From Castellaniella ginsengisoli (lineage in GTDB: Bacteria; Pseudomonadota; Gammaproteobacteria; Burkholderiales; Burkholderiaceae_B), in the NCBI RefSeq assembly GCF_039523235.1, contig NZ_BAAAEX010000003.1: 64,000 bases of DNA, one strand, 5' to 3'. Shown here piece by piece: positions 1 to 8,667 of the stretch. The first letter of the stretch is position 1; the number at the start of each line of letters is the position of its first letter. The notes beneath the pieces are model-generated. The model was not told the origin of the DNA. It made no database searches and saw nothing but the letters and a program-made list of their open reading frames with translations. The translations under genes were made by a program, and so were the position numbers.

Positions 1-66
1 TGATGAGTGACCTAACCATTTGATTGCAAAGATAAAGCATCATCAATGCATCGCCTTCAAACTGAA

Positions 67-110
67 TCATAATCCGCAGGTCCCCTGTTCGAATCAGGGA
101 TGCGCCACCA
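67..110 (+). repeat. Orphan 3' half of tRNA-Met(CAT): attachment-site scar
   Basis: The stretch reads as the anticodon loop (CAT), the 3' anticodon stem, variable loop, a perfect T-arm (CCCTG/TTCGAAT/CAGGG) and the 3' acceptor strand with an encoded CCA. The matching 5' half is missing: upstream bases do not pair with the anticodon 3' stem and no acceptor 5' strand (GGCGCAT expected) or D-arm precedes it. Integrases that use tRNA genes leave such a 3' fragment at the far end of the integrated element. Because the fragment ends toward the right, the element should lie to the left, outside the window, with the rest of the window being original flank. The 66 bases to its left are AT-rich, unlike what follows. 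Confidence 0.7.
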
Positions 111-139
111 GAATTTCCCCTGTTAAATCAGGACGTTAA

Positions 140-164
140 CGCCACCCTCAGCGGTGGCGTTTTT
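140..164 (+). terminator. Rho-independent terminator after the tRNA fragment
   Basis: A perfect 7-bp stem (CGCCACC/GGTGGCG) with a 6-base loop is followed by five T residues and a further T-rich run. It would have been the terminator of the original tRNA-Met gene. The rest of the gap up to the next gene (165-349) shows no other recognisable element apart from a ribosome binding site near 339. Confidence 0.75.
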
Positions 165-349
165 GTTTTCCGCATCCTGGCGGGCGCACGGCCTGCAAAA
201 CCTTGCCCGCCCATTCCCCTCCCGTCAGCGGATGCAAGCCATCGCCACCATGTCGCCATCGCCCCTGAGTTTGTCGCGAACGCCACTTCGCATGTGCCCA
301 CCCCTGGGTGAATATATCGGCTCATTGACTCAACCTTCAGGAGAACAGG

Positions 350-898
350 ATGAAAAAACGCGGCCTGGTCGTCGTCGATCTGCAAAACGAGTATCTGCCC
401 GCCGGCAAGCTGCCTCTTTCCGGCATTGCTGCTGCTGCGGCCAATGCAGCCCGTGCTCTCGTGGATGCACGAAAAAAAGGCATCCCTGTCTTCCATGTCC
501 GCCATGAATCCTCCAAGAACAACGCCCCGGTGTTCGTGCCGGGCACCAGCGGCGTCGAAATCCAACCAGCCGTGGCGCCCGTCGGCGACGAGCCCGTCAT
601 CGTCAAGCACTTCATCAATGCGTTTCGGGACACCGATCTCAAGAAGCATCTCGATGCGCGCGGCGTTGAGGAAATCGTGGTGGTCGGCGCGATGAGCCAT
701 ATGTGCGTCGACGCCATCGTTCGGGCTGCAGTCGACATGGGCTACCCGGCCACGGTGCTGCATGATGCCTGTGCAACGATGGACCTGGAATTCAACGGCG
801 TCGCCGTTCCCGCCGCTCAGGTGCATGCAGCCATGATGGCCGCCTTCGTGTTCGGTTATGGTACGGTGAAGTCGGTCGACGAGTACCTGGCCGCCTGA
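350..898 (+). CDS. Isochorismatase-like cysteine hydrolase
   Basis: A 182-residue protein of the isochorismatase-like (cysteine hydrolase) family, which cleaves amide or vinyl-ether type bonds through a Cys-Lys-Asp triad. The triad is visible: D10 in VVVDLQNEY, K86 in VIVKHFINAF and C119 in SHMCVDA. Length is typical for the single-domain members. The start is supported by AGGAGA about 8 bases upstream of the ATG. The substrate cannot be told from sequence; relatives include nicotinamidases and N-carbamoyl hydrolases. The next gene, a GlxA-type regulator on the same strand, begins within about 60 bases and probably controls it. Confidence 0.85.
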   Translation: MKKRGLVVVDLQNEYLPAGKLPLSGIAAAAANAARALVDARKKGIPVFHVRHESSKNNAPVFVPGTSGVEIQPAVAPVGDEPVIVKHFINAFRDTDLKKHLDARGVEEIVVVGAMSHMCVDAIVRAAVDMGYPATVLHDACATMDLEFNGVAVPAAQVHAAMMAAFVFGYGTVKSVDEYLAA

Positions 899-960
899 CC
901 ATGCCGCACGCCTGTGGCCAGCCGCAGGATGCGCAGAGCGCTTCAGGGAAATCCAGACAC

Positions 961-1944
961 ATGGACAAGAGCGAACGGATTGAAATCGGGATCGTCCTTT
1001 ACCCCCAGGCACAAATGGCCGCCGTGCTCGGGCTGACCGACCTCTTCATGATCGCCGAACGGATGGCGGCCCTTCACGGTCCGGAACACGCCCCCGCATT
1101 GCGCCTGACCCATTGGAAACCGAAGTCCCCGGCAGGCGCGCCGGTTCGCATCCACGATTCCCGCCCTTCTGACGGCGGGATGCCCCGGACGCTGATCCTG
1201 CCGCCCAGCCTCGAAGCCCCGATTTCACCCCAGGCTGCCGCCCCTTACGTGAACTGGCTGATCTCCCGGCACCAAGCGGGCACCATGCTGGCATCCGTGT
1301 GCGCCGGTGCCTTCCTGCTCGGAGAAACCGGCCTGCTGGCCGGACGCACCATCACCACCCATTGGCGATACACGGAAAAATTCAACGCACGTTTCCCGGG
1401 CGTCAAGTTGAACGTCGACCAACTCATCATCGATGACGGCGACATCCTGACTGCAGGAGGCGCAATGGCCTGGACGGACCTGGGATTGCACCTGGTCGAC
1501 CGCTATCTGGGCGCGGTCGTGATGATCGAAACGGCGCAAACGCTGCTGATCGACCCTCCCGGCCGGCAGCAACGCTACTACAGCGCTTTTGCGCCACGGA
1601 TGTCGCACGGGGACGCCGCCATCCTTGCGGTGCAACATTGGCTCCGGGAAACCGGGGCGAAGCATGTTTCCCTGGCTGACATGGCCCGGCGCGCAGGAAT
1701 GGAGGAGCGCACCTTCCTGCGCCGGTTTCGCAAGGCCACAGGCATGACCACCACTGACTATGCCCAACGCCTGCGCGTGGCCCGGGCGCGCGAGATGCTG
1801 CAGACCACCGTCGCGCCCATCGATACGATCGCCTGGAAGGTCGGCTACAACGACCCCGGCGCTTTTCGCAAGGTGTTCACCCGTGTCGTGGGCTTGACGC
1901 CCGGGGCATACCGCCAACGGTTCAGCACGGGAACAGGCGGTTGA
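961..1944 (+). CDS. GlxA/FtrA-type AraC-family regulator with DJ-1/PfpI-like domain
   Basis: A 327-residue transcription regulator with an N-terminal DJ-1/PfpI (class I glutamine-amidotransferase-like) domain and a C-terminal AraC-type double helix-turn-helix. The nucleophile-elbow region reads SVCAGAFLLGE at about residue 117. The HTH runs from about residue 240 (RAGMEERTFLRRFRKATG) to the end, with the second-helix pattern ending in GLTPGAYRQRF. An in-frame ATG at 901 would add 20 residues but has no ribosome binding site, whereas AGGGAA precedes 961, so the shorter form is preferred. It follows the cysteine hydrolase gene, which is the likely target. The ligand is unknown. Confidence 0.8.
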   Translation: MDKSERIEIGIVLYPQAQMAAVLGLTDLFMIAERMAALHGPEHAPALRLTHWKPKSPAGAPVRIHDSRPSDGGMPRTLILPPSLEAPISPQAAAPYVNWLISRHQAGTMLASVCAGAFLLGETGLLAGRTITTHWRYTEKFNARFPGVKLNVDQLIIDDGDILTAGGAMAWTDLGLHLVDRYLGAVVMIETAQTLLIDPPGRQQRYYSAFAPRMSHGDAAILAVQHWLRETGAKHVSLADMARRAGMEERTFLRRFRKATGMTTTDYAQRLRVARAREMLQTTVAPIDTIAWKVGYNDPGAFRKVFTRVVGLTPGAYRQRFSTGTGG

Positions 1945-2059
1945 CGCAGTCGCCGCCAGGCAGCATCCGCTGATCCGGATCAGCGGGGCCATGCGCCCAG
2001 GCATGGCGCATGCTACTTTATCCATGCAGTGCAAGCTTCTCATTCACAGGATCCCCACC

Positions 2060-2386
2060 ATGAACATGAACGCCACCCGCCTCATCGCCTTCGCCGCGAT
2101 GACCGCCACCGCAGCCCTCATGATCTCGGGCTGTTCCGTAGCACGCAAGCAGGAAACCGTGGGCCAGTACATCGACGGCGCCACCGTCACCGCCGAGGTC
2201 AAGGCCAAGCTGGCCAACGACCCCGAGACTTCGGCGGCAAACATCAATGTCAAGACGATCGATGCCGGCGTGGTGCAGTTGTCGGGTTTCGCCAAGTCCC
2301 AGCGCGAGAAAGACCGTGCCGGCGAGCTCGCCCGATCCGTCAAGGGCGTGACCCGGGTGCACAACGGCCTGGTCGTCAAACCATGA
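2060..2386 (+). CDS. BON-domain lipoprotein
   Basis: A 108-residue protein with a lipoprotein signal peptide (hydrophobic residues 8-23, lipobox LMISGC with C25) and one BON domain (about residues 38-107). BON domains are phospholipid-binding modules of OsmY/DolP-type periplasmic or outer-membrane proteins. The pattern VTAEVKAKL...VKTIDAGVVQLSGFA...VTRVHNGL is characteristic. The ATG at 2060 is chosen because it directly begins the signal peptide; an upstream in-frame ATG at 1991 would place 23 extra non-signal residues in front. A role in outer-membrane or periplasmic stress is inferred from the family only. Confidence 0.8.
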   Translation: MNMNATRLIAFAAMTATAALMISGCSVARKQETVGQYIDGATVTAEVKAKLANDPETSAANINVKTIDAGVVQLSGFAKSQREKDRAGELARSVKGVTRVHNGLVVKP

Positions 2387-2401
2387 GACAATGCGGGCGC
2401 C

Positions 2402-3154
2402 ATGACTGATGCCCGCGCCGACCTCCACGATCCGCTTGCCGCACTGGCCCCGCCGGGGGTCCAGGCGGAGGCGGCCGATCTGGCCCGGGACTCCTTCACA
2501 CAGGCCTTCCGCCACGCGGCGGCGGAATCGTCCTCGTTTCCGCTGGAAACGTTGCACACGCAATGCCTGGAATGGGTCCAATCCGACCCTGACGCCGAGG
2601 CGCGCGCCTTGCGGATGGCTTTGCTGCTGGCCGGCCTGGATCAATGGGGCCTGGCCTTCAGCCAGGCGTTTGGCATCCAGGCCATTCCGCCCTTGACCAC
2701 GTTGATCGGCACCCTGCGCACCAGTCTCGACCCCGAGGACGACGCCCGTTTCCAACGGCAATTCGATGGGCTCGACGCCACTGAAACAGCGGCTATCGAC
2801 TTCAAGATCTTGCTGCGTCGCCAGATTCATCTGGCCCTGTGGCATGCCATGTGCGCCGGCGAAAACCTCGAAGCCATCGAACCTGTGATTCACGCCCTGG
2901 GCAGTCAACTGCTGGCCCTGGATGCCGCCATGCCCGCACTGGGGTGGCGCCTGGTCTCGGATACGCTGGCGCATATTCAGATCCACCTGCTGGAGAACAG
3001 CGGCGCCGTGGGGCTGGCGCAATCCAGCACGCAATGCCTGTTCGCCTCGCTGCGCCAGGCCTGGCCGAAAGAGCGCCACGAACGCATCATGGCCCAGGCC
3101 GCCCAGGCCGTGCTGGCCTGGCAGCAACAGACGCGCCGCCCCCGGGCGAACTGA
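2402..3154 (+). CDS. Conserved-looking hypothetical protein, helical
   Basis: A 250-residue protein that I do not recognise. It is rich in Ala, Leu and Gln, predicted to be largely helical, with no signal peptide, membrane segment or catalytic motif that I can see. It starts 15 bases after the BON lipoprotein gene ends, so the two may be cotranscribed. Codon use fits the neighbours and the frame stays open over its whole length, supporting a real gene. Function unknown. Confidence 0.6.
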   Translation: MTDARADLHDPLAALAPPGVQAEAADLARDSFTQAFRHAAAESSSFPLETLHTQCLEWVQSDPDAEARALRMALLLAGLDQWGLAFSQAFGIQAIPPLTTLIGTLRTSLDPEDDARFQRQFDGLDATETAAIDFKILLRRQIHLALWHAMCAGENLEAIEPVIHALGSQLLALDAAMPALGWRLVSDTLAHIQIHLLENSGAVGLAQSSTQCLFASLRQAWPKERHERIMAQAAQAVLAWQQQTRRPRAN

Positions 3155-3299
3155 GCGCCATAGGGATTGAGGGCCGAATCCAACGCGGCGGCAACGCAGG
3201 AAAAGCCCTTCAAGCCCCCGGGCATTCCACAAGAGACAAGATACGGGCGCTCTGTTACATTCAGGGCGCGGCGCCCCTCTTACCAGATCCCCCGCTCTC

Positions 3300-4820
3300 A
3301 TGACCCCGGTTTTCCGTCTCCGCATACGATGCTGTCGGAAGCCCGTCCAGGCTGTCCTGGTCGCGGCGATTGCGTGCCTGTGCTCACTGCTGGGGCAACT
3401 GACGCAACCCGAAGGGGGGCTCTCGGTCTTGTGGCCCGCCAATGCGCTGCTGACCGCCCTGCTGGTTCGCCATCCGTCCTTGTCTCATCCTCAGTCCTGG
3501 GCCGGCGCGCTCGGCGGCATGCTCCTGGCGAACACCGTTTTCGAAGACATGTCCTGGCCGGCCGCCCTGGGCTATGGCATCACCGATCTGTCGGGCGTGC
3601 TGATCGCCTGGGCGATCCTGACCTCGTCCTGGTCGCCCGATCAGTTGCGCAATCCCCGTGCCATCGGCCGCGTCCTCGCCGCCTGCACGGCGGCTGCGGC
3701 CACCAACGCCGCCGTCGCGCTGGTCCTCACCCCCTGGCTGCGGCCCGACGAGCCATGGATGACAATCGCCCTGAACTGGTTCTTCGGCCAACTGCTCAGC
3801 TACTGCGCTTTCCTGCCGCCCATCATGCTCCTGCCGCGCCGCTTCCGGCCGCGCCGGGATCGCCGCCACGCCTGGTCTTCACTGCTCAGGCGGATGCGCA
3901 ACGGAACCCTGCTGCTGCCCCTGGCCGCTCTGATCGCCAGCGTGTCCCTGTGCTTCCTGCTGGGCGGCCCGGGAGCCGCCGCCTTCCCCATCCCCGCCCT
4001 GATGTACTGCGCCCTGGCCTACCGCCAGGGCACGACGGCCTGGATCACGCTGCTGACCGCCCTCATCGTGATGCTGGGCGCCGCCAACGGCTGGGTGCCG
4101 CTGGGCCAGAATCACCCGCTGGCGGGCACGCACGCCTGGGACATGGTCTCCCTGAGGCTGGGGGTGCTGCTGCTGATCATGTCGCCGCTGCTGGTCTCCG
4201 GCATTCTGGCGGCCCGCAGTGATCTGATTTCATCGCTGAGCCTCGCCCTCGATCACGACAGCCTGACGCGGGCCTTGTCGCGCCAGGCATTCCTGCGCAG
4301 CGCCGACGAGCGCCTGGGCCGCACCCCGGCGCCGCCCCAGGGCAATGCCCTGCTGATGCTGGACATCGACCACTTCAAGCAATTGAACGACCGTCACGGC
4401 CACGCCGCCGGCGATCAGGTCCTGAAAGCCTTCGCCCAGACCATCCGCACCCTTGTGCGCCCCCACGATCTGTTCGGCCGGCTGGGGGGCGAGGAATTCG
4501 CCCTGTTCCTGCCCGATACGTCCGAACGGGACGCCGGCGACATTGCCGAGCGCCTGCGTTTCTGCGTCGAGAAACTGTCCGTCCCCCTCGACGCCTGCCT
4601 GGTCCTGCGAATCTCCGTCAGCATCGGCACGGTGCATGATGGCCGCGCCCCGTTTGCCTCCCTGTCCGAGCTTTTGGCGTATGCTGATCAGGCGATGTAC
4701 CAGGCCAAGCGCAGCGGCCGCAACCAGGTGCATGCACATGGCGGCCCCGCCGCCCATACGGAAGACACGGAGGATCCGGCATGGCCCCCACCCTTGAACA
4801 ACGCGCCCAAGGCGCCCTGA
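3300..4820 (+). CDS. MASE1-GGDEF diguanylate cyclase
   Basis: A 506-residue inner-membrane protein. Residues about 15-300 form a MASE1-type sensory domain with several hydrophobic helices, beginning with GQLTQPEGGLSVLWPANALL. The C-terminal third is a GGDEF domain: DIDHFKQLNDRHGHAAGD and an active-site GGEEF at residues 396-400. An RxxD inhibitory site (RPHD) lies exactly five residues before GGEEF, so product inhibition by cyclic di-GMP is expected. The protein should convert two GTP to c-di-GMP. It is a close paralogue of the N-terminal part of the gene at 11144. Its last 40 bases overlap the next gene. Confidence 0.85.
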   Translation: MTPVFRLRIRCCRKPVQAVLVAAIACLCSLLGQLTQPEGGLSVLWPANALLTALLVRHPSLSHPQSWAGALGGMLLANTVFEDMSWPAALGYGITDLSGVLIAWAILTSSWSPDQLRNPRAIGRVLAACTAAAATNAAVALVLTPWLRPDEPWMTIALNWFFGQLLSYCAFLPPIMLLPRRFRPRRDRRHAWSSLLRRMRNGTLLLPLAALIASVSLCFLLGGPGAAAFPIPALMYCALAYRQGTTAWITLLTALIVMLGAANGWVPLGQNHPLAGTHAWDMVSLRLGVLLLIMSPLLVSGILAARSDLISSLSLALDHDSLTRALSRQAFLRSADERLGRTPAPPQGNALLMLDIDHFKQLNDRHGHAAGDQVLKAFAQTIRTLVRPHDLFGRLGGEEFALFLPDTSERDAGDIAERLRFCVEKLSVPLDACLVLRISVSIGTVHDGRAPFASLSELLAYADQAMYQAKRSGRNQVHAHGGPAAHTEDTEDPAWPPPLNNAPKAP

Positions 4821-5857
4821 TCGGCGCTTACGTCGGCGATGCCCTGGCCTTGGGGCCTCACTGGTACTACGACCTGAACGCCCTGCGGCGCGACTACGGC
4901 GACTGGATCGATGGCTACACGGCGCCCCGCCCCGACCGCTACCATGCGGGACTGCAGGCCGGCCAATCGGGCCAGGCCGGTTTCATCCTCGATCTGCTGA
5001 CGGAATCCCTGGATTCTTGCGGCGGCTACGACGAGGCAGACTTCTGCCGCCGCCTGGACGAAGATTTCTTTCCCCTGCTCGACGGCACGCCCATGAACGG
5101 GCCGGGCGGCTACACCAGCCAGTCGATCCGCGAAACCTGGCGCCTGCGCGTGGGCGCGGGCCTGCCCTGGGGCCGCGTGGCGGGTCTGGCCGACACCACC
5201 GAGGCGGCCGAGCGCATTCTGGCCCTGGCCGTGCGCTACGCCCACCAGCCGTCCGAGCTGGCGCGCCACTGCGCCACAAACACGGCACTGACCCAGCGCG
5301 ATACCACGGTCATGGCCATGACCGTCGCCTACGGCTGCGTACTGGGCAGCCTGGTGCGCGGCGAGCCGCTGGACGCCGCCACCTCCGACCGGCTGATGGA
5401 ACGGGTCCGCAACGGCGACCTGCCTTTCCACAGCGTCACCTCGGCCGGGGAAGACACCCCGCCTCCAGGGCCGGAAGCGCCCCGGACCGCCGGCCAGTTC
5501 CCGTCGCCCGACGCCTTGCTGACCGTCTCCGGCATTCTGCGCGCAACCCAGGATCCCGGCATCCATATCGAACCGGCCTGGAAGGCATCGCTAGTGTACG
5601 GCATGCCCTGTGCGGTCTATCACCAGTTCCCGGCCGCCTACTACCTGGCCGGGCGCTTCCAGGGCGATTTCGAATCCGCCGTGCTCCACGCCGTCAACGG
5701 CGGCGGCCAGAATCAGGCGCGGGCCATGCTGACCGGCGCCCTGTGCGGCGCCCTCGGCGGCATCCAGGCCATCCCGTCCCGCTTCCTCGAGCCCCTGGAA
5801 CACGGGGCCCAGCGTCTGGAACGCGCCGGGCGGCTGGCCCGCCAGGCGGCGGCCTGA
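4781..5857 (+). CDS. ADP-ribosylglycohydrolase-fold protein with altered metal site
   Basis: A 358-residue protein with the fold signature of the ADP-ribosylglycohydrolase (DraG/ARH) family: GALIGAYVGDALALGPHW at the N-terminus and GALCGALGGIQAIP near the C-terminus. Active members bind two Mg2+ through an N-terminal TDDT-type motif and a C-terminal GGDTDT-type motif. Here the equivalent places read GQSGQAG (about residues 61-67) and GGGQNQ (about residue 308), so the acidic ligands appear to be missing. It may be a non-enzymatic or differently acting member, as in the J1-crystallin branch. It overlaps the diguanylate cyclase gene by 40 bases, which implies translational coupling. Confidence 0.75.
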   Translation: MAPTLEQRAQGALIGAYVGDALALGPHWYYDLNALRRDYGDWIDGYTAPRPDRYHAGLQAGQSGQAGFILDLLTESLDSCGGYDEADFCRRLDEDFFPLLDGTPMNGPGGYTSQSIRETWRLRVGAGLPWGRVAGLADTTEAAERILALAVRYAHQPSELARHCATNTALTQRDTTVMAMTVAYGCVLGSLVRGEPLDAATSDRLMERVRNGDLPFHSVTSAGEDTPPPGPEAPRTAGQFPSPDALLTVSGILRATQDPGIHIEPAWKASLVYGMPCAVYHQFPAAYYLAGRFQGDFESAVLHAVNGGGQNQARAMLTGALCGALGGIQAIPSRFLEPLEHGAQRLERAGRLARQAAA

Positions 5858-5866
5858 CGGCCGGAC

Positions 5867-6601
5867 TCAGCGCACCGGCAGGAAATTGAAAAACAGCAGG
5901 CCCTGCACGTAATTGATGCCGATGCGCCGCAGGCTCTCGTCCTGCAGGGCGGCTTCCAGATCCAGGCGGGCGATGATCCGGCCGAACTCGCGCTCGAAGC
6001 TCAGATTCGCCACGCCGTCGCCCAGTTCGTTGGACAACAGCAGCGGCCGCCCCTGGGCATCGCGCCGGCTGGACAGCATCCAGGCGGCGATCTCGACGTT
6101 GCGGGCGGCGTTGAACACATGCCGGGCCTGGATCGCGTCGCCGACGTGAAAACGGGTCAATCCCCCGTGCGCCGCGATGATCATGCTGGACAGCCCCAGC
6201 ACGAACGCCGCCACCCGGTCTCCCGGATAGCGCGGGTCCATGGCGACCGACAGCACCTCGATGTCCTGCAAGCCGTCCAGCTCCTGGGGCACCTCGCCCC
6301 GGCGGATACGCGCGCGGCCCTGCTCCAGCGCGGCTCCCAGATCCGTGAACCCGGCCTTGCGCCATTCCCCCGGATTACGCCGGTACAGCTTTTCCAGCAG
6401 TCGATCCAGACTGTCCAGGTTGTCGCGCATCGCCAGGGTCTGCAGGCGATTGAGATCGCTCTGGGCGAACTGATCGGCCGACATGGCTTCGCCCGGTATC
6501 CCGGGATCGGACGGGGCGGCACAGCCAGCCAGCGCCAGCAGGCCGCACGCCAGCCACCCCGCACGCCTGCGGGCAAACGCCGGCGGTCGCGCCCCCGCCA
6601 T
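5867..6601 (-). CDS. Hypothetical lipoprotein
   Basis: A 244-residue protein with a lipoprotein signal peptide: Arg-rich start, hydrophobic stretch and lipobox LALAGC with C27. The mature part is mixed alpha/beta with no motif I recognise; it contains MIIAAHGGLTRFHVGDAI, which looks like a buried helix. The ATG overlaps the stop codon of the upstream dehydrogenase gene (TGATG), so it is the last gene of a minus-strand operon of peptidase, dehydrogenase and lipoprotein. Function unknown. Confidence 0.7.
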   Translation of the reverse strand: MAGARPPAFARRRAGWLACGLLALAGCAAPSDPGIPGEAMSADQFAQSDLNRLQTLAMRDNLDSLDRLLEKLYRRNPGEWRKAGFTDLGAALEQGRARIRRGEVPQELDGLQDIEVLSVAMDPRYPGDRVAAFVLGLSSMIIAAHGGLTRFHVGDAIQARHVFNAARNVEIAAWMLSSRRDAQGRPLLLSNELGDGVANLSFEREFGRIIARLDLEAALQDESLRRIGINYVQGLLFFNFLPVR

Positions 6602-7533
6602 CAGTACTGCAGGGTCCGGTCCACGACGCCGGTGACCGCATCGCCCCGATCGAGGGCGCGGATCTTGTCGGCGATCTGGCGCACCGTCCGGTCCATCAGG
6701 CTGGCGCCCGCGACATGCGGCGTGATCCGGATGCGCGCGTCGGCCCAGAAAGGATGTCCGGGCGGCAGGGGTTCCTGCTCGAATACATCCAGGGCCACCG
6801 CCCGCAAGCGGCCGCTGTCCAGGGCGGCCAGCAGGTCGGATTCGACCAGATGGCCGCCTCGGGCGATGTTGATGAGCAAGGCGTCGGGGCGCAACTGGTC
6901 GAAGGTGCGGCGGCACAGAATCCCCCGCGTGGCGTCGGTCAGCGGCAGGGCGTTCACCAGAACGCGGGTACGCGCCAGGAAGGCGGCCAGGCCCGCCTGG
7001 CCGCCGTAGGACTCGGCGCCGGGCACGCTGCGGCCACTGCGGGACCAGACCGCCGTCGGGTATTCGAGCGCGGCGCAGGCCTGGGCGACCCGGGCGCCCA
7101 TGGCCCCGGCGCCCAGGACACCGACAGTCCAGGCGCTCCGATCGATGTCGTCCAGGGGCCGCCAGAGCCCCTCGGCCTGCTGGCGCTCGTAACGCCCGAA
7201 ATCACGCGACTCGCGCAGCAGGTGGTAGAGCGTGTATTCGGCCATCTGCACCGCCATGCCGCCGTCTTCCAGGCGGACCAGGGGCAGATCGTCGGGCAGG
7301 CCCTGCAAGCGCAGCAAGGCATCGACCCCGGCGCCCAGATTGAGCAAGGCGCGCAGGCGGGGTTCGCGCGCGAACAGATCGGCGGGCGGCGCCCACACCA
7401 CGGCAAAATCCGCCCGGCCTTCGGGTTCGCCGTCGCCCCACAGGCGCACGCGGGCTTCAGGCAAGGCCGCACGCAGAGCGGCCGTCCAGGCTTGGGGATC
7501 GGGTTCCAGTGTGGAGGCAAAGACGATTTCCAT
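6601..7533 (-). CDS. D-isomer 2-hydroxyacid dehydrogenase (GhrA-like)
   Basis: A 310-residue NAD(P)-dependent dehydrogenase of the D-isomer-specific 2-hydroxyacid family, closest in style to glyoxylate/hydroxypyruvate reductase A. The nucleotide-binding motif VGVLGAGAMGARVAQA is at about residue 135. The catalytic residues are visible as Arg in INIARGGHLVE, Glu in DVFEQEPLPPGHPFW and His in ITPHVAG. It starts one base after the stop codon of the M14 peptidase gene and overlaps the lipoprotein gene, indicating an operon. The actual hydroxyacid substrate is not deducible. Confidence 0.85.
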   Translation of the reverse strand: MEIVFASTLEPDPQAWTAALRAALPEARVRLWGDGEPEGRADFAVVWAPPADLFAREPRLRALLNLGAGVDALLRLQGLPDDLPLVRLEDGGMAVQMAEYTLYHLLRESRDFGRYERQQAEGLWRPLDDIDRSAWTVGVLGAGAMGARVAQACAALEYPTAVWSRSGRSVPGAESYGGQAGLAAFLARTRVLVNALPLTDATRGILCRRTFDQLRPDALLINIARGGHLVESDLLAALDSGRLRAVALDVFEQEPLPPGHPFWADARIRITPHVAGASLMDRTVRQIADKIRALDRGDAVTGVVDRTLQY

Positions 7534-7534
7534 G

Positions 7535-8449
7535 TCAATGCTCCAGGGCGTAGTCCAGCGCCGCGCACACCGCCGCGGCCTGGGCGGCGTTGCACTGCTC
7601 CGGCGTGGCGCGCGGACTGTCGGGATAGACTTCCGTCGTCGTGCGGTAGGGCGCATCCGTGATGCCGGCGCACAACCCCAGCGACCGCAAGTCGTAGCGG
7701 ATGACGCCCGGGGCGACCACGGGCGAACCGATGATCTCGCCTTGCGCATCGGCGGGTGCGATATGGGTGACCTTGGAGACGGCGCGGATCACGGCATCCT
7801 GGAATGCGGGCTGAGGCGCCTCGGTGTCGTCGACCAGATAGAAGCCGTCAGGAATGCCACCCGGAGAAAAAGACCGGCCATCGCGCGCCGCCAGCGCGGG
7901 ACGGAACTCGGACTCGTCGGTGTCGGTGGTTTCATGCAGATCGATGTGCACCCGCACGCGATCCGCAAAAGGCGCCACCAGCGCCAGCAGCGCGGCCGAC
8001 TCCGGCGCCCGGCTGCCAGGGTGGAAGGAGCGGTTCGGGTCCAGCGCCAGGGGATTCCAGCGATGGATGCGCTCATAACCCCAGGGGCTGACACAGGGCA
8101 CGATCATCAGGTCGAGCCGCCCCGTGTAGTCGGCCGCGTGGCGTTCGGCGAAACGCAACGCGCCGTGAACGCCGCTGGTCTCGTACCCATGCACCCCGCC
8201 CGTGACCAGCGCCACCGGGCGCGCGGGCTGCCAATCGCGGCTGCGCAACGCAAACAGGGGGTAGACATCGGGCGCGTAGTCCAGCCGGCCGTAGGGCACG
8301 ACGTCGAACCGGCCGAGCAGGCGTTCGATTTCGCTCAGGACTTCGTCGGCATAACTGCGGCGGCGGCGCTGGCGGGCAAGCCAGGCGGCGATTTCAGCGT
8401 CCCCCCACGGAACGCCGGGGGTGCCGATCGGGTAGAACGGGGGCTGCAT
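7535..8449 (-). CDS. M14-family zinc carboxypeptidase/deacylase
   Basis: A 304-residue cytoplasmic protein of the M14 / succinylglutamate desuccinylase-aspartoacylase superfamily. Zinc ligands are recognisable as HGYE (HxxE) in GGVHGYETSG and the later His in VHIDLHETTD. The probable catalytic Glu is in TTTEVYPDSP near the C-terminus. The arginine and asparagine of DPNRSF fit substrate carboxylate binding. No signal peptide is present. It is the first gene of the operon with the hydroxyacid dehydrogenase and lipoprotein. Whether it removes an amino acid or an acyl group cannot be told. Confidence 0.75.
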   Translation of the reverse strand: MQPPFYPIGTPGVPWGDAEIAAWLARQRRRRSYADEVLSEIERLLGRFDVVPYGRLDYAPDVYPLFALRSRDWQPARPVALVTGGVHGYETSGVHGALRFAERHAADYTGRLDLMIVPCVSPWGYERIHRWNPLALDPNRSFHPGSRAPESAALLALVAPFADRVRVHIDLHETTDTDESEFRPALAARDGRSFSPGGIPDGFYLVDDTEAPQPAFQDAVIRAVSKVTHIAPADAQGEIIGSPVVAPGVIRYDLRSLGLCAGITDAPYRTTTEVYPDSPRATPEQCNAAQAAAVCAALDYALEH

Positions 8450-8667
8450 GAACCGGACTCTCCTGGGGATGAAACTGCCTTGGAATGTATCACACGGCCT
8501 TCCCCCGCCAATACCCCGGCCAGCCCGCTTCGCACGTCAATACAGCCACAGCCGGACGTGCAGCCAACCTGCGTGCTGAGCGGTTTCGATGGCCTCGAAG
8601 ACGGGAACCGACAGGAAATACGGCAAGGCATCGCGCATCGTCTTCCAGATGCCTTGCAGATCGACTG

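Noticed and set aside
2018..3442. A 474-codon frame on the minus strand opposite the BON lipoprotein, hypothetical and diguanylate cyclase genes
   Set aside because: Composition is typical of an antisense shadow; the plus-strand genes have clear motifs or starts.
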